Shown piece by piece: positions 18,203-26,374 of a DNA stretch of 48,478 nt. A program made the position numbers and the translations under genes. Position 1 is the stretch's first letter. Every line of letters begins with the position of its first letter. The notes under the pieces were generated by a model. It had not been told where the DNA came from. It did not search any database and saw nothing but the letters and a program-made list of their open reading frames with translations. The stretch is from an uncultured Clostridia bacterium (lineage in GTDB: Bacteria; Bacillota; Clostridia; Christensenellales; Pumilibacteraceae): contig CANQAE010000005.1 in the NCBI GenBank assembly GCA_947589465.1, positions 1-48,478 of the forward strand. The letters run 5' to 3'.

Positions 18203-19677
18203 GTGATTTTGTTCATACAACCGAAGAACTTGCGGCTTGCATAGCCTCGCACACCCCATTCGTCATTCTCGACACCGACGAACGCGACAGGGCGCAAGAT
18301 GCGCTTACCGCGGCTGCAAGGGAACTCAATACCGAAATAGATTTCTATACCGATTGCGATCAGTTCGTCGAATTGAGGCGCGGACAACGCGTCACCGACG
18401 TTTCGGGCGATCCGCTTTCGTACATAGAGGAAACGATGAAGAAAAAGAGCGGGAACGTGTTTGCGCTGGGGGACGTAAGGTTCCTCGATGGCGACAATTC
18501 GTTTTCCCGCAAGACCGTCAATCTCGTAAGGCTTGCGTCGCTCAAAAAGAGTACGCTCATTATCGTTACGGCAGATCCCGTTTGGGCCGGACTCAACAAG
18601 ATGGGAATGTACCTTAAACTCGATCTGCCAACGAGGCAGGAACGCGAAAAAATGCTCAAAGAGTTTTTGGAGCGTAACCGCATAAAGTCGCTCGGCGACA
18701 AGGTCGGACAGGCTGCCGCCATGCTGTCGGGATATTCGAGATTGCAACTCAATACCGTACTTAATTACGTTTACAGGTCCAAAATCGGCTTCACGTACGA
18801 TAATCTGTGCGCCGTCGCGACTCAGAAGAACAAATTGTTCGGCAAGATCCCGTCGGTCGGCAGAATAGAAGTGGGCGACGTGTACGTAGCGGGGCTCAAC
18901 GGAATAAAAGATTGGCTCGTCCAAAAGGAAAAGATCTTTTTCGCGCCAAAGGAAGAACTCGACAAGAAGCACCTCGCTTCGCCCAAGGGAGTATTGCTCG
19001 TGGGTGTTCCGGGTTGCGGAAAGTCGCTTTCGGCGAAGATGATAGCGCGGCAATGGCAGATGCCTCTGTACAGATTCGATATAGGCGCTTTGTTCGACAA
19101 GTACGTCGGCGAAAGCGAAAAGAATATGCGCATAGCGCTCGACTATATAGATTCCGTCAGTCCGTGCGTACTTTGGGTGGACGAAATAGAAAAGGCGCTA
19201 TATAGCGGCGGCGACAACGACACGGCGAAACGAATGCTCGGCAACTTCCTTTATTGGTTGCAAGAATATTCTGGCAGAGTGTTTTTGGTGGCGACGGCGA
19301 ACGACGTTTCGCAACTCCCGCCCGAACTATTCCGCAAGGGGCGTTTGGCTGAGGTATTCTTCGTAGACCTGCCGGGTGGCGACGAACGCAAAGCCGCCAT
19401 AGAACTTTATGCAAGGTTGTCGCTTACGATGAAACTCGACGACGAACAGGTAAGAAAACTTGTCGAACTGAGCGAAGGTTTCTCGTATGCGGATATAGAA
19501 TCGGCGATAAAACAAGTCGCCGAAATGGAATTTATTACAAAGAACAAGGAGAGTTTCGAAACTCTGCAAAATGCGTTTAGGGGCACGGTGGGTATTATGC
19601 AAGCCCAGCCCGAACTTATTAACAGGACCCGACAGTGGGGCGTCAACGCAGTCTCGGCATCGGGAAAAAGGAGGTAA
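18199..19677 (+). CDS. AAA+ ATPase, Ycf46-like
   Basis: 492 residues from the ATG at 18199; longer upstream reading lacks a ribosome binding site and runs inside the previous gene. The N-terminal 230 residues form a degenerate nucleotide-binding-like domain ([34 protein letters not shown]). The C-terminal AAA+ module has Walker A GVPGCGKS (269-276, Lys275), Walker [11 protein letters not shown] (Asp328, Glu329), sensor-1 ATAND (Asn368) and an arginine-finger region LFRKGRLAE (379-382). The text around these motifs closely follows Ycf46 of plastids and cyanobacteria, whose role is poorly defined. It is presumably the motor of this cluster, remodelling one of its partners. Its TAA lies inside the GGAGG of paralogue 3. 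Confidence 0.88.
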   Translation: MSDFVHTTEELAACIASHTPFVILDTDERDRAQDALTAAARELNTEIDFYTDCDQFVELRRGQRVTDVSGDPLSYIEETMKKKSGNVFALGDVRFLDGDNSFSRKTVNLVRLASLKKSTLIIVTADPVWAGLNKMGMYLKLDLPTRQEREKMLKEFLERNRIKSLGDKVGQAAAMLSGYSRLQLNTVLNYVYRSKIGFTYDNLCAVATQKNKLFGKIPSVGRIEVGDVYVAGLNGIKDWLVQKEKIFFAPKEELDKKHLASPKGVLLVGVPGCGKSLSAKMIARQWQMPLYRFDIGALFDKYVGESEKNMRIALDYIDSVSPCVLWVDEIEKALYSGGDNDTAKRMLGNFLYWLQEYSGRVFLVATANDVSQLPPELFRKGRLAEVFFVDLPGGDERKAAIELYARLSLTMKLDDEQVRKLVELSEGFSYADIESAIKQVAEMEFITKNKESFETLQNAFRGTVGIMQAQPELINRTRQWGVNAVSASGKRR

Positions 19678-19679
19678 AT

Positions 19680-21395
19680 ATGGCAACCGAAGGTGACGTT
19701 GCTCGCATGAGAAGCGAAGTCAGTGCGATCCGTAGCGAAAACGCGCGAATCCAGCGGGAGATCAATATGATGGTCAATTCGCTTGACAGTGCTTTGGGCA
19801 TAGTTAAAAGCACGCAGTCTACCGCTATCGGCGCTTTGCAGAACGGCGACAGAACGCTTACGGGCGACGACAACACATTGCACGGCGTAGAGGACGTTGA
19901 ACAGGATATTCGAAAAAAAGTCGTACTTTACAAGAACGTCGAGAACGCTTACAAAAACATAAGAGCGCTCAACAACGAACTCAGATATCAACAGGGCGAC
20001 GAAAAGACCGTAAAGCGTATGGTAACGGCTATCATCGACAACGAGGACAAAAAACTCGTCAGCGAAGATACATTGATCGAACAAGCCGAAAAGTTGCATG
20101 TGCGCACTCAATATTTCTTTTTGAGTTACATTATGATGGATCTTCAATTGCGCAAGCGCGGAAGTACGGAAGCCGCCGATCGCGCCCAAAAGACGGCGGT
20201 GGATATGGAACCGCGCAAGAGCGCCTGGGTGTACTTCATGATCGCGCTCAAACGCAACGATGTCGCCGAGGAGGAGAAGTGGTTCAATATGCTTATGCAG
20301 CACCCCGTTTCCGGCAGCGAAAAGGAGCAACTCAAAATGCTTATGATGCTTTCGCTCAAAGAAAGCGGCGGAATTGCGGACAAGGTGCGTAGATACATAG
20401 GGCTTGACGACGTACACGAAATAGACAGCGACGAACTCGTAAGCAATATTTTGCACAGTTATCACGAGGTAATGGCTGTCAAACCGCCCAAGTTCGAATA
20501 TATCGACAAGCATATCGATGAACACGAAAAACTCAACGAAGCGTTGTTCGGCGCAATGAACAATGAAGAAATCGCAGCCTATATCCAAACCGTTTCGCTC
20601 AGCAATGAGGAGAAGATGCGGAATGATATTATCGGCAAGATGCTCGACGGCGTTATAGAGTCGTGCAATTCTCCAAAGTCGAAAGAGATCAACGAGCAGA
20701 TAGAATATAACCAAAGCATCATCGAGGCGCACGGCGTTATGGACGAAGCGATGGCAAAACACGCTCAACAAAAGGTCGAATCGGTAGCGGATATCAAGAT
20801 CGACGATTGCCTTTACGAGTGGCTCACCGACAAGGAAAGATACAACGGCAAGAGAGAAGTGGACGAGTTCGCATATTCCAAATTGAAGCCGTGCTACATA
20901 AGGGCTTACAAAGAGTACGTTTCGGAATATCAAAAGAAGTACAGTATGAAAGTCACCATGGACCTCGGCGGATACAAGACGCAAACGATGCTTTCGAACG
21001 TCGGCGAAGAAGAACTCAAAATCGGCAAGTTCTGTCGCAATCAATGCGAAAGAACCAAAGCGGCTATCAAGAACACCAAGTTCATACTATGCGTAATATT
21101 CGGCGCGTTGCTCCTCGTGGGCGGAATCGTATTGAACTTTTTGGGTGGCTCAATAGGAGAAACGTGGGCGAAGGTCGGCTTGTTCGCAGGCGTTATTATC
21201 GGCGCGGCGTTGCTTTTCCTCGGCGTGATCAGCAAGTACAAGAACTATAAAGCGAAACTCGCCGCGGATGACAAATGCGCACAGGATATCGTAATGTATA
21301 TCGAAAAGATGCATTATGTATTCAACGACCTTGCGTCCTATCGCGAAATGTACCGTCAATACGACAACAAGCGCCTCGGCGACGATTTCTTTTAA
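19680..21395 (+). CDS. Coiled-coil, TPR-like, two-helix membrane protein (cluster paralogue 3)
   Basis: 571 residues from the ATG at 19680, served by AAAGGAGG. N-terminal coiled coil (about 5-50: MRSEVSAIRSENARIQREINMM), a helical segment, the shared block QYFFLSYIMMDLQLR and PRKSAWVYFMIALKR, a long helical middle, a membrane hairpin with a glycine-rich second helix (about 458-517) and a 54-residue tail ending DNKRLGDDFF. It shares its domain order with the genes at 14125 and 15947. It is the last gene of the unit: a perfect 11-bp-stem terminator starts 39 bases after its stop. No catalytic motif is visible. Confidence 0.72.
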   Translation: MATEGDVARMRSEVSAIRSENARIQREINMMVNSLDSALGIVKSTQSTAIGALQNGDRTLTGDDNTLHGVEDVEQDIRKKVVLYKNVENAYKNIRALNNELRYQQGDEKTVKRMVTAIIDNEDKKLVSEDTLIEQAEKLHVRTQYFFLSYIMMDLQLRKRGSTEAADRAQKTAVDMEPRKSAWVYFMIALKRNDVAEEEKWFNMLMQHPVSGSEKEQLKMLMMLSLKESGGIADKVRRYIGLDDVHEIDSDELVSNILHSYHEVMAVKPPKFEYIDKHIDEHEKLNEALFGAMNNEEIAAYIQTVSLSNEEKMRNDIIGKMLDGVIESCNSPKSKEINEQIEYNQSIIEAHGVMDEAMAKHAQQKVESVADIKIDDCLYEWLTDKERYNGKREVDEFAYSKLKPCYIRAYKEYVSEYQKKYSMKVTMDLGGYKTQTMLSNVGEEELKIGKFCRNQCERTKAAIKNTKFILCVIFGALLLVGGIVLNFLGGSIGETWAKVGLFAGVIIGAALLFLGVISKYKNYKAKLAADDKCAQDIVMYIEKMHYVFNDLASYREMYRQYDNKRLGDDFF

Positions 21396-21433
21396 TAAGA
21401 AAATCAAGTCGCTTTGAATTAATGCAAGTAAAT

Positions 21434-21465
21434 TGAGCGGCTCGGATCTTACCGAGCCGCTCTTT
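21434..21465 (+). terminator. Strong terminator ending the TIR/AAA+ cluster
   Basis: GAGCGGCTCGG (21434-21444) and CCGAGCCGCTC (21451-21461) form a perfect 11-bp stem with a 6-base loop, followed by TTTTC. Confidence 0.9.
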
Positions 21466-21548
21466 TCAAAACCTAAATTTTTATAAACGAAATAGTAATT
21501 AATTTTCTGGTAAACGTTTCAAAAAAACGTCTTATCGAATCTAAAATT

Positions 21549-22172
21549 TTACCTTATGAAATTCGTCTTTGCCAAATGTTCGTTAGTAGGAACGGTCACA
21601 CCTTCGCGTTTGCCCGCCTCGATACATTTGAGGAGCCACGCCATATTTCTTGCTATGTTTCGCATGGTCTGCAAACCTTCGAGGTCTTTTTTCACGTCGT
21701 CGGGCGAACTTCCGTGAACCATATTCCAATAGGTGGAGGACACGATCGGCATTTCGGAAATGCCGAGAAATTTAGCGATCGCGTCAAGACTTGCGGTCGT
21801 TCCCGCACGCCTTGCGGACGCTATCACGGCAGCGGGCTTATGAGCGAAATTCTTGCCGCCCGCGAAGAACATTCTGTCCATAACTGAGAGGATGCGACCG
21901 GTCGGGTGCGCATAATAGACGGGAGTTCCGAACACGAAGCCGTCCGCAGATCCCGCTTTTTCGATCCATTTGTTTGCGCAGTCGCCGTCGAAAACACACT
22001 TTCCCGTTTTGGCACAACCGCCGCAACCGATACAATCCTGTATGGGCTTATTGCCTATCTGCATGATTTCCGTTTCGATAGACTGCTCATTCAAAACGCC
22101 TGCGATTTCCGAAAGCGCCGTAAAGGTGCAACCGTTCGGGCGCGGACTGCCGTTAAATAATAAAACTTTCAT
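21549..22172 (-). CDS. Iron-sulfur flavoprotein / NADPH-dependent FMN reductase family
   Basis: 207 residues. The N-terminal flavodoxin-like loop KVLLFNGSPRPNGCT binds FMN phosphate. A compact cysteine cluster Cys47-x2-Cys50-x2-Cys53-x5-Cys59 (plus Cys65) matches the 4Fe-4S motif of Isf-type iron-sulfur flavoproteins of anaerobes. GTPVYYAHPTG is the second flavin-binding loop. Family members shuttle electrons, for example in oxygen or peroxide detoxification; the partner is not known here. It has its own strong divergent promoter and GAGG site, and faces the end of the TIR/AAA+ cluster convergently. Confidence 0.88.
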   Translation of the reverse strand: MKVLLFNGSPRPNGCTFTALSEIAGVLNEQSIETEIMQIGNKPIQDCIGCGGCAKTGKCVFDGDCANKWIEKAGSADGFVFGTPVYYAHPTGRILSVMDRMFFAGGKNFAHKPAAVIASARRAGTTASLDAIAKFLGISEMPIVSSTYWNMVHGSSPDDVKKDLEGLQTMRNIARNMAWLLKCIEAGKREGVTVPTNEHLAKTNFIR

Positions 22173-22206
22173 TTATTTACCTCGCTACCGAATAATGTAT
22201 AATTAT

Positions 22207-22235
22207 ATTATAAGGCGGTCGGCGCGTTATGTCAA
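22207..22235 (-). promoter_or_regulatory. Consensus sigma-A promoter of the flavoprotein gene
   Basis: On the minus strand a perfect TTGACA (22230-22235), a 17-base spacer and a perfect TATAAT (22207-22212). The leader is about 28 bases. Confidence 0.85.
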
Positions 22236-22348
22236 ATATTAATTTCGGCTTTGCCGACCTTTTAGTAACAAATACATACAAATTTCTCCCGAAAACGGAG
22301 TTTTGTTTGAAATAACCGTTTTTACGACGTGATTTTTTGATGTTTTAC

Positions 22349-22377
22349 TTGACATTTTTCATATTATATATTAAGAT
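22349..22377 (+). promoter_or_regulatory. Sigma-A promoter of the DegV-SPT-SDR-gpsA operon
   Basis: TTGACA (22349-22354), 17-base spacer, TAAGAT (22372-22377), with a leader of about 45 bases that contains the inverted repeat GCAAAGCAATTTGC (22396-22409) and ends in AGAGGAG. Confidence 0.7.
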
Positions 22378-22429
22378 ATAACAAATAGGTCGATTGCAAA
22401 GCAATTTGCCGTATTTGCAGAGGAGTTAT

Positions 22430-23269
22430 ATGATTAAAATTTTGACAGACTCCTCTTGTGTCATTACGCAGGAGGAAGCCTCGACGCTCGGCATAGACGT
22501 TATACCGCTTGGATTGACTTTCGGCAGCGAGTCGTACAAGGACGGAGTCGATATAGACTCAAAGACTTTTTACGCCAAGTTGCTTGAAAACAAAAATTAT
22601 CCTCATACTTCTCAGCCGACGCCGCAGGAATTTGAAGACCGTTTCGCCGCCGCGAAAGAGGCGGGGGACACTTTGCTCGTCTTGTTGTTGTCATCGAAAA
22701 TTTCGGGGGCTTACGAAAGCGCCGTTCATGTCAAAGAGCAGGGGAAATACGACAATGTTTACGTTTACGATACGCTTTGCACCACGATCATGCTCGAACT
22801 CCTCGTACGTGAAGCGGCGAAACGTACAAATTTGCCCATAGACGAATTGATTTCCTATGTGGACGACCTTCGCAAGCGCGCCAAGTTGTTCGCGGGCATA
22901 GACACGCTCGAATATCTCGCGAAAGGCGGCAGACTCAATACCGCCACGGCGACGATAGGCACTTTGCTCAAAGTCAAGCCGCTCATAATAATAAGCGACA
23001 AAGGAACAATAGATGTAATAGGCAAACGAATGGGGACGAGAATGGCGATAAAATCGGTCGCCGAACTAATCGATCTCGACAATATCGACAAGGAATACGG
23101 AGTAAGGTTTTTGTACAGTTACGACAGCGCCAACAGTTATGAACTTGTCGATCGCGTGGGACTGAAAAGGGACGAAATCGTGGAAATGACCGATTTGGGA
23201 CCGATCGTCGGCACACATATAGGTCCCAACGCATACGGCTACGTCTTTGTCGAAAAGAAAAGACGTTAA
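22430..23269 (+). CDS. DegV/FakB-family fatty-acid-binding protein
   Basis: 279 residues from the ATG at 22430, 7 bases after AGAGGAG. DegV-family proteins bind a fatty acid and, as FakB, present it to the FakA kinase for acyl-phosphate formation; they are cytosolic. The signature ILTDSSCVITQEEA is at the N-terminus, followed by PHTSQPTPQEF and LLLSSKISGAYESA, then GIDTLEYLAKGGRLN and the C-terminal GPIVGTHIGPNAYGYVF. No fakA is nearby. It is followed after 24 bases by the oxoamine synthase, a context that supports a lipid role. Confidence 0.93.
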   Translation: MIKILTDSSCVITQEEASTLGIDVIPLGLTFGSESYKDGVDIDSKTFYAKLLENKNYPHTSQPTPQEFEDRFAAAKEAGDTLLVLLLSSKISGAYESAVHVKEQGKYDNVYVYDTLCTTIMLELLVREAAKRTNLPIDELISYVDDLRKRAKLFAGIDTLEYLAKGGRLNTATATIGTLLKVKPLIIISDKGTIDVIGKRMGTRMAIKSVAELIDLDNIDKEYGVRFLYSYDSANSYELVDRVGLKRDEIVEMTDLGPIVGTHIGPNAYGYVFVEKKRR

Positions 23270-23293
23270 ACTTCGCCGACAGAGGAAATCAAT

Positions 23294-24475
23294 ATGGATC
23301 TATTCAAGAAATGTTACAATAACGAACTCGTTACCGAGGCGAGAAAGCGGGACATTTATCCTTATTTTCATTGCCTCGAATCAAAGCAAGCGCCCGAAGT
23401 AATAATGGAGGGCAAACGCAAAATAATGCTCGGTTCGAATAACTATCTCGGTCTTACCGCCCATCCCGCGGTCGCCGAGGCGGCAATAAAGGCTATCGAA
23501 AAATACGGTTCGGGCTGTTCGGGTTCGAGATTTTTGAACGGAACGCTCGATTTGCATATCCGCCTCGAAAATATGCTCGCGGAATTTTTGGGCATGGAGA
23601 GCGTAATGACTTTTTCGACGGGATTTCAGTCCAATCTCGGCATTATTTCGGCTCTCGTCGGCAGGCACGATTACATTTTGTGCGACCGCGAAAACCACGC
23701 AAGCATCTATGACGGGTGTATGCTTTCGGGCGGCAAACTATTGAGATACAAGCATAACGATATGGCAGATCTCGAACGCCTGCTTATGACCGTACCCGAA
23801 ACGTCGGGCGCTCTCATAGTCACCGACGGCGTGTTCTCGATGAGCGGCGACATATGCGACCTTCCGGGGCTTGTTGGGCTGAAAAAGAAGTACGGCGCAC
23901 GACTTATGGTGGACGACGCGCACGGATTGGGCGTCATCGGCAAAGGCGGCAGAGGAACGGCAAGTTATTTCGGACTTGAAAAGGACGTAGACGTTATCAT
24001 GGGAACTTTTTCCAAATCGCTCGCGTCGCTCGGCGGATTTATGGCGGCGGACTCGGTAGTCGTTGACTTTGTAAGACATACGTCACGTCCGTTTATTTTC
24101 TCGGCGTCAATTACTCCGTCCTCTTGCGCAGCCGCAATGACGGCGCTCGACATTTTGAAACGCGAACCCGAAAGAGTCGAAAAACTCAATGCATTGGGGA
24201 CTTATCTTCGAAACGGGCTGTCGGCGCGCGGAATAAAGATCAAGCAAAGCACGACTCCCATAGTCCCCGTATACACATACGAAACCATAGATACGCTGGT
24301 GTATGGCAAGAAGTTGTTCAACGAAGGGGTATACGTAAATCCCGTATTGCCTCCTGCGACTCCCGCGCACGAATGTTTGCTTCGTCTGAGCCTTATGGCT
24401 ACGCACACCGAGGCGTTACTTGACGAGGCTATGGATATAATAAAAAAAGTTATGAGCGGCGGTAGCGAATTATGA
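23294..24475 (+). CDS. spt: Serine palmitoyltransferase-like alpha-oxoamine synthase
   Basis: 393 residues. PLP enzyme that condenses an acyl-CoA or acyl-ACP with an amino acid. Visible residues: substrate-side GSNNYLGL, the stacking histidine His135 in ENHASIYDG, VDDAHGLGV (Asp207, His210) and the PLP lysine Lys241 in GTFSKSLASLGG. Several stretches follow bacterial serine palmitoyltransferase (Bacteroides type) rather than BioF or glycine C-acetyltransferase: GSGCSGSRFLNGTLDLH, RYKHNDMADLE, FIFSASITPSS and NPVLPPATPAHE. The next gene, overlapping by ATGA, is a short-chain dehydrogenase that could be the 3-ketosphinganine reductase. The identification comes from remembered sequence comparison. 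A related amino-ketone synthase is the alternative. Confidence 0.82.
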   Translation: MDLFKKCYNNELVTEARKRDIYPYFHCLESKQAPEVIMEGKRKIMLGSNNYLGLTAHPAVAEAAIKAIEKYGSGCSGSRFLNGTLDLHIRLENMLAEFLGMESVMTFSTGFQSNLGIISALVGRHDYILCDRENHASIYDGCMLSGGKLLRYKHNDMADLERLLMTVPETSGALIVTDGVFSMSGDICDLPGLVGLKKKYGARLMVDDAHGLGVIGKGGRGTASYFGLEKDVDVIMGTFSKSLASLGGFMAADSVVVDFVRHTSRPFIFSASITPSSCAAAMTALDILKREPERVEKLNALGTYLRNGLSARGIKIKQSTTPIVPVYTYETIDTLVYGKKLFNEGVYVNPVLPPATPAHECLLRLSLMATHTEALLDEAMDIIKKVMSGGSEL

Positions 24476-25254
24476 CGAAAGTGGCAATAGTCACCGGTGC
24501 TTCGGGCGGCATAGGCAAATGCGAAAAGGCGCGCTTAACGGAAGCGGGATTCAAGGTATACAATTTCAGCAGACACGACGCAGAAGGCGACGAAAATTTT
24601 ATTGAAGTGGACGTAACAGACAGAGATGCCGTTTTCAAAGCGGTCGAGAAAGTCATAGAGAAGGAAGGACATATAGACCTGCTTGTCAATAACGCCGGTT
24701 TCGGCATAGCGGGCGCTATCGAAACGACCCCGATAGAACTTGCGAAAAAACAGGTCGAAGTCAATTTTTGGGGAGTGGTCAACTGCACTCAGGCGGTTTT
24801 GCCTTATATGCGCGAACGCAAAAGCGGACGAATAATAAGCACTTCGTCGGTGGCGTCGATATTTTCCATACCATTCCAGACGTTTTATTCGTGTTCGAAG
24901 GCGGCGATAAACTCGTTTACGTCGGCACTGAGAAACGAAGTCAAAGCATTTGGATTAACGGCTTGCGCCGTAATGCCGGGAGATATCAAGACGGGATTTA
25001 CAAAGAACAGAATCAAGACAGACGAAACGGCGGCGTATTCAAATCAGGACGAGAGCATAAAAGTTATGGAAAAGGACGAGATCAACGGAATGAGCCCCGA
25101 CAAAGTGGCAAAACTCGTAAAAAAACTCGCTCTGAAAAAAAGAGTTGCTCCGCTGTACACCGTCGGCGCAAAATATAAATTTTTGGTATTCTTGTCACGC
25201 ATTTTTTCTCACAACTTCTGCGACAAAGTGGTCGGCGGAATGTACGTAAAGTAA
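24472..25254 (+). CDS. Short-chain dehydrogenase, candidate 3-ketosphinganine reductase
   Basis: 260 residues. The NADP(H)-binding motif is TGASGGIG (8-15), followed by NNAGFG (73-78). The catalytic set is Ser126, Tyr139 and Lys143 (YSCSK), and MPGDIKT closes the cofactor site. The residues after GGIG (KCEKARLTEAG) are slightly unusual, lacking the typical Ala-rich helix start. The C-terminus is hydrophobic and aromatic (FLVFLSRIFSHNF), which suits a membrane-associated lipid reductase. The ATG overlaps the stop of the SPT-like gene. In sphingolipid synthesis an SDR reduces the keto product of SPT; assigning that step here rests on the pairing. Confidence 0.8.
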   Translation: MTKVAIVTGASGGIGKCEKARLTEAGFKVYNFSRHDAEGDENFIEVDVTDRDAVFKAVEKVIEKEGHIDLLVNNAGFGIAGAIETTPIELAKKQVEVNFWGVVNCTQAVLPYMRERKSGRIISTSSVASIFSIPFQTFYSCSKAAINSFTSALRNEVKAFGLTACAVMPGDIKTGFTKNRIKTDETAAYSNQDESIKVMEKDEINGMSPDKVAKLVKKLALKKRVAPLYTVGAKYKFLVFLSRIFSHNFCDKVVGGMYVK

Positions 25255-25270
25255 TTTTTTTGGAGGCATA

Positions 25271-26233
25271 ATGAACATTTCGGTTTTGGGATGCGGCAGA
25301 TGGGGCTCGTTTTTGGCGTGGTATAACAATCACATAGGGCATAACGTGGTGAATTACGGACGCGAAAATTCGCCGAGTTACAAGGTACTAAAAGAAACGG
25401 GAAAAAACGAATGGGTCACCCTCAACGACAATATAGAATTGTCATGCGATCTCGGTTATTCGGTGGAAAGAGCGGATATAATAATCATTTCGATAAATTC
25501 GCAAGGACTGCGCGATTTCTTCAAGCAGATCACCGCGTTCGATTACAAGAACAAAATTTTCGTGCTCTGCATGAAGGGTATAGAACTCGACACCGGCAAA
25601 CGCCTTTCCGAGGTGGCTATCGAATCTGGCATAGACAAAGACAAGGTGGCGGTTTGGGTAGGACCGGGGCATATTCAGGAGTTTACCAAGGGCAGACCGA
25701 GTTGTATGGTCATAGATTCATATGATCCTGCGCTTACGGACAGGCTCATAAACACCTTCAAGAGCGATCTTATTCGTTTTTATCACGGCAACGACATTAT
25801 AGGCACCGAAATAGGGGCCGCCACGAAAAACGTAATGGGGATCCTTGCGGGTGCTTTGGACGGAATGGGACTTCAAACGATGAAAGGTCCGCTTATGGCG
25901 CGCGGAAGTCGCGAGGTGGCGAGATTGATCGTCGCGCTCGGCGGCAACGAATTGTCGGCGTACGGGCTTTGTCATTTGGGCGATTACGAAACGACGCTGT
26001 TTTCGGAGCATAGCCACAACCGCAAATGGGGCGAAATGTTCGTTCAGGGCAAGAAGTTCGACAAACTCGCCGAGGGCGTAATGACCGCGCGAGCCGTATC
26101 GCGCCTTGCGGCAAGAGTGGGAGTGGACGTTCCGCTCACCGACGCATTGAACAAACTTATCGACGGCGACCCCGCGGATAGGCTGCTCAAAGAGTTGTTC
26201 AAGCGGTCGCTCAAACACGAATTTTATATGTAA
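25271..26233 (+). CDS. gpsA: NAD(P)H-dependent glycerol-3-phosphate dehydrogenase
   Basis: 320 residues. It reduces dihydroxyacetone phosphate to sn-glycerol-3-phosphate for phospholipid synthesis in the cytosol. The Rossmann loop is ISVLGCGRWGSFLAW. Other family stretches are LCMKGIELDTGK, WVGPGHIQEFTKGRPS, the catalytic-lysine region EIGAATKNVMGILAG and GLCHLGDYETTLFSEHSHNRKWG. TTGGAGG precedes the ATG. It is the last gene of the DegV-SPT-SDR unit, which strengthens the reading of the unit as membrane-lipid synthesis. Confidence 0.93.
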   Translation: MNISVLGCGRWGSFLAWYNNHIGHNVVNYGRENSPSYKVLKETGKNEWVTLNDNIELSCDLGYSVERADIIIISINSQGLRDFFKQITAFDYKNKIFVLCMKGIELDTGKRLSEVAIESGIDKDKVAVWVGPGHIQEFTKGRPSCMVIDSYDPALTDRLINTFKSDLIRFYHGNDIIGTEIGAATKNVMGILAGALDGMGLQTMKGPLMARGSREVARLIVALGGNELSAYGLCHLGDYETTLFSEHSHNRKWGEMFVQGKKFDKLAEGVMTARAVSRLAARVGVDVPLTDALNKLIDGDPADRLLKELFKRSLKHEFYM

Positions 26234-26241
26234 CGACATTG

Positions 26242-26269
26242 AAGCGCGACATGAGGCCGCGCTTTCGTT
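26242..26269 (+). terminator. Possible terminator after gpsA
   Basis: AAGCGCG (26242-26248) pairs with CGCGCTT (26258-26264) around a 9-base loop, with flanking TAACG/CGTTA extending the dyad. The T-run (TTTCGTT) is poor. Confidence 0.5.
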
Positions 26270-26295
26270 ATGCCCATTACCCAAAAAAGTCGGGC

Positions 26296-26324
26296 TTGAC
26301 AACGGCGAAAAAGGCGAGTATAAT
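26296..26324 (+). promoter_or_regulatory. Consensus sigma-A promoter of the sirtuin gene
   Basis: Perfect TTGACA (26296-26301), 17-base spacer, perfect TATAAT (26319-26324). Confidence 0.85.
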
Positions 26325-26334
26325 TTTGTTAAAG

Positions 26335-26362
26335 CCGCCGAGAAGTTAAAAAAAATCGGCGG
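26335..26362 (+). promoter_or_regulatory. 5' leader hairpin directly upstream of the sirtuin ribosome binding site
   Basis: CCGCCGA (26335-26341) and TCGGCGG (26356-26362) form a perfect 7-bp GC-rich stem with a 14-base, A-rich loop. The Shine-Dalgarno GGAGG (26365-26369) starts three bases after the stem. The hairpin begins about 4 bases after the expected transcription start, so it may stabilise the 5' end. No T-run follows. Confidence 0.6.
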
Positions 26363-26374
26363 TCGGAGGTCGGT

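Noticed and set aside
19407..21044. A 545-codon minus-strand frame opposite the AAA+ and paralogue-3 genes
   Set aside because: Long antisense frames are common here because of the codon bias (GAC/GAA/CTC-rich genes give stop-poor complements). It has no ribosome binding site and its product resembles no protein.
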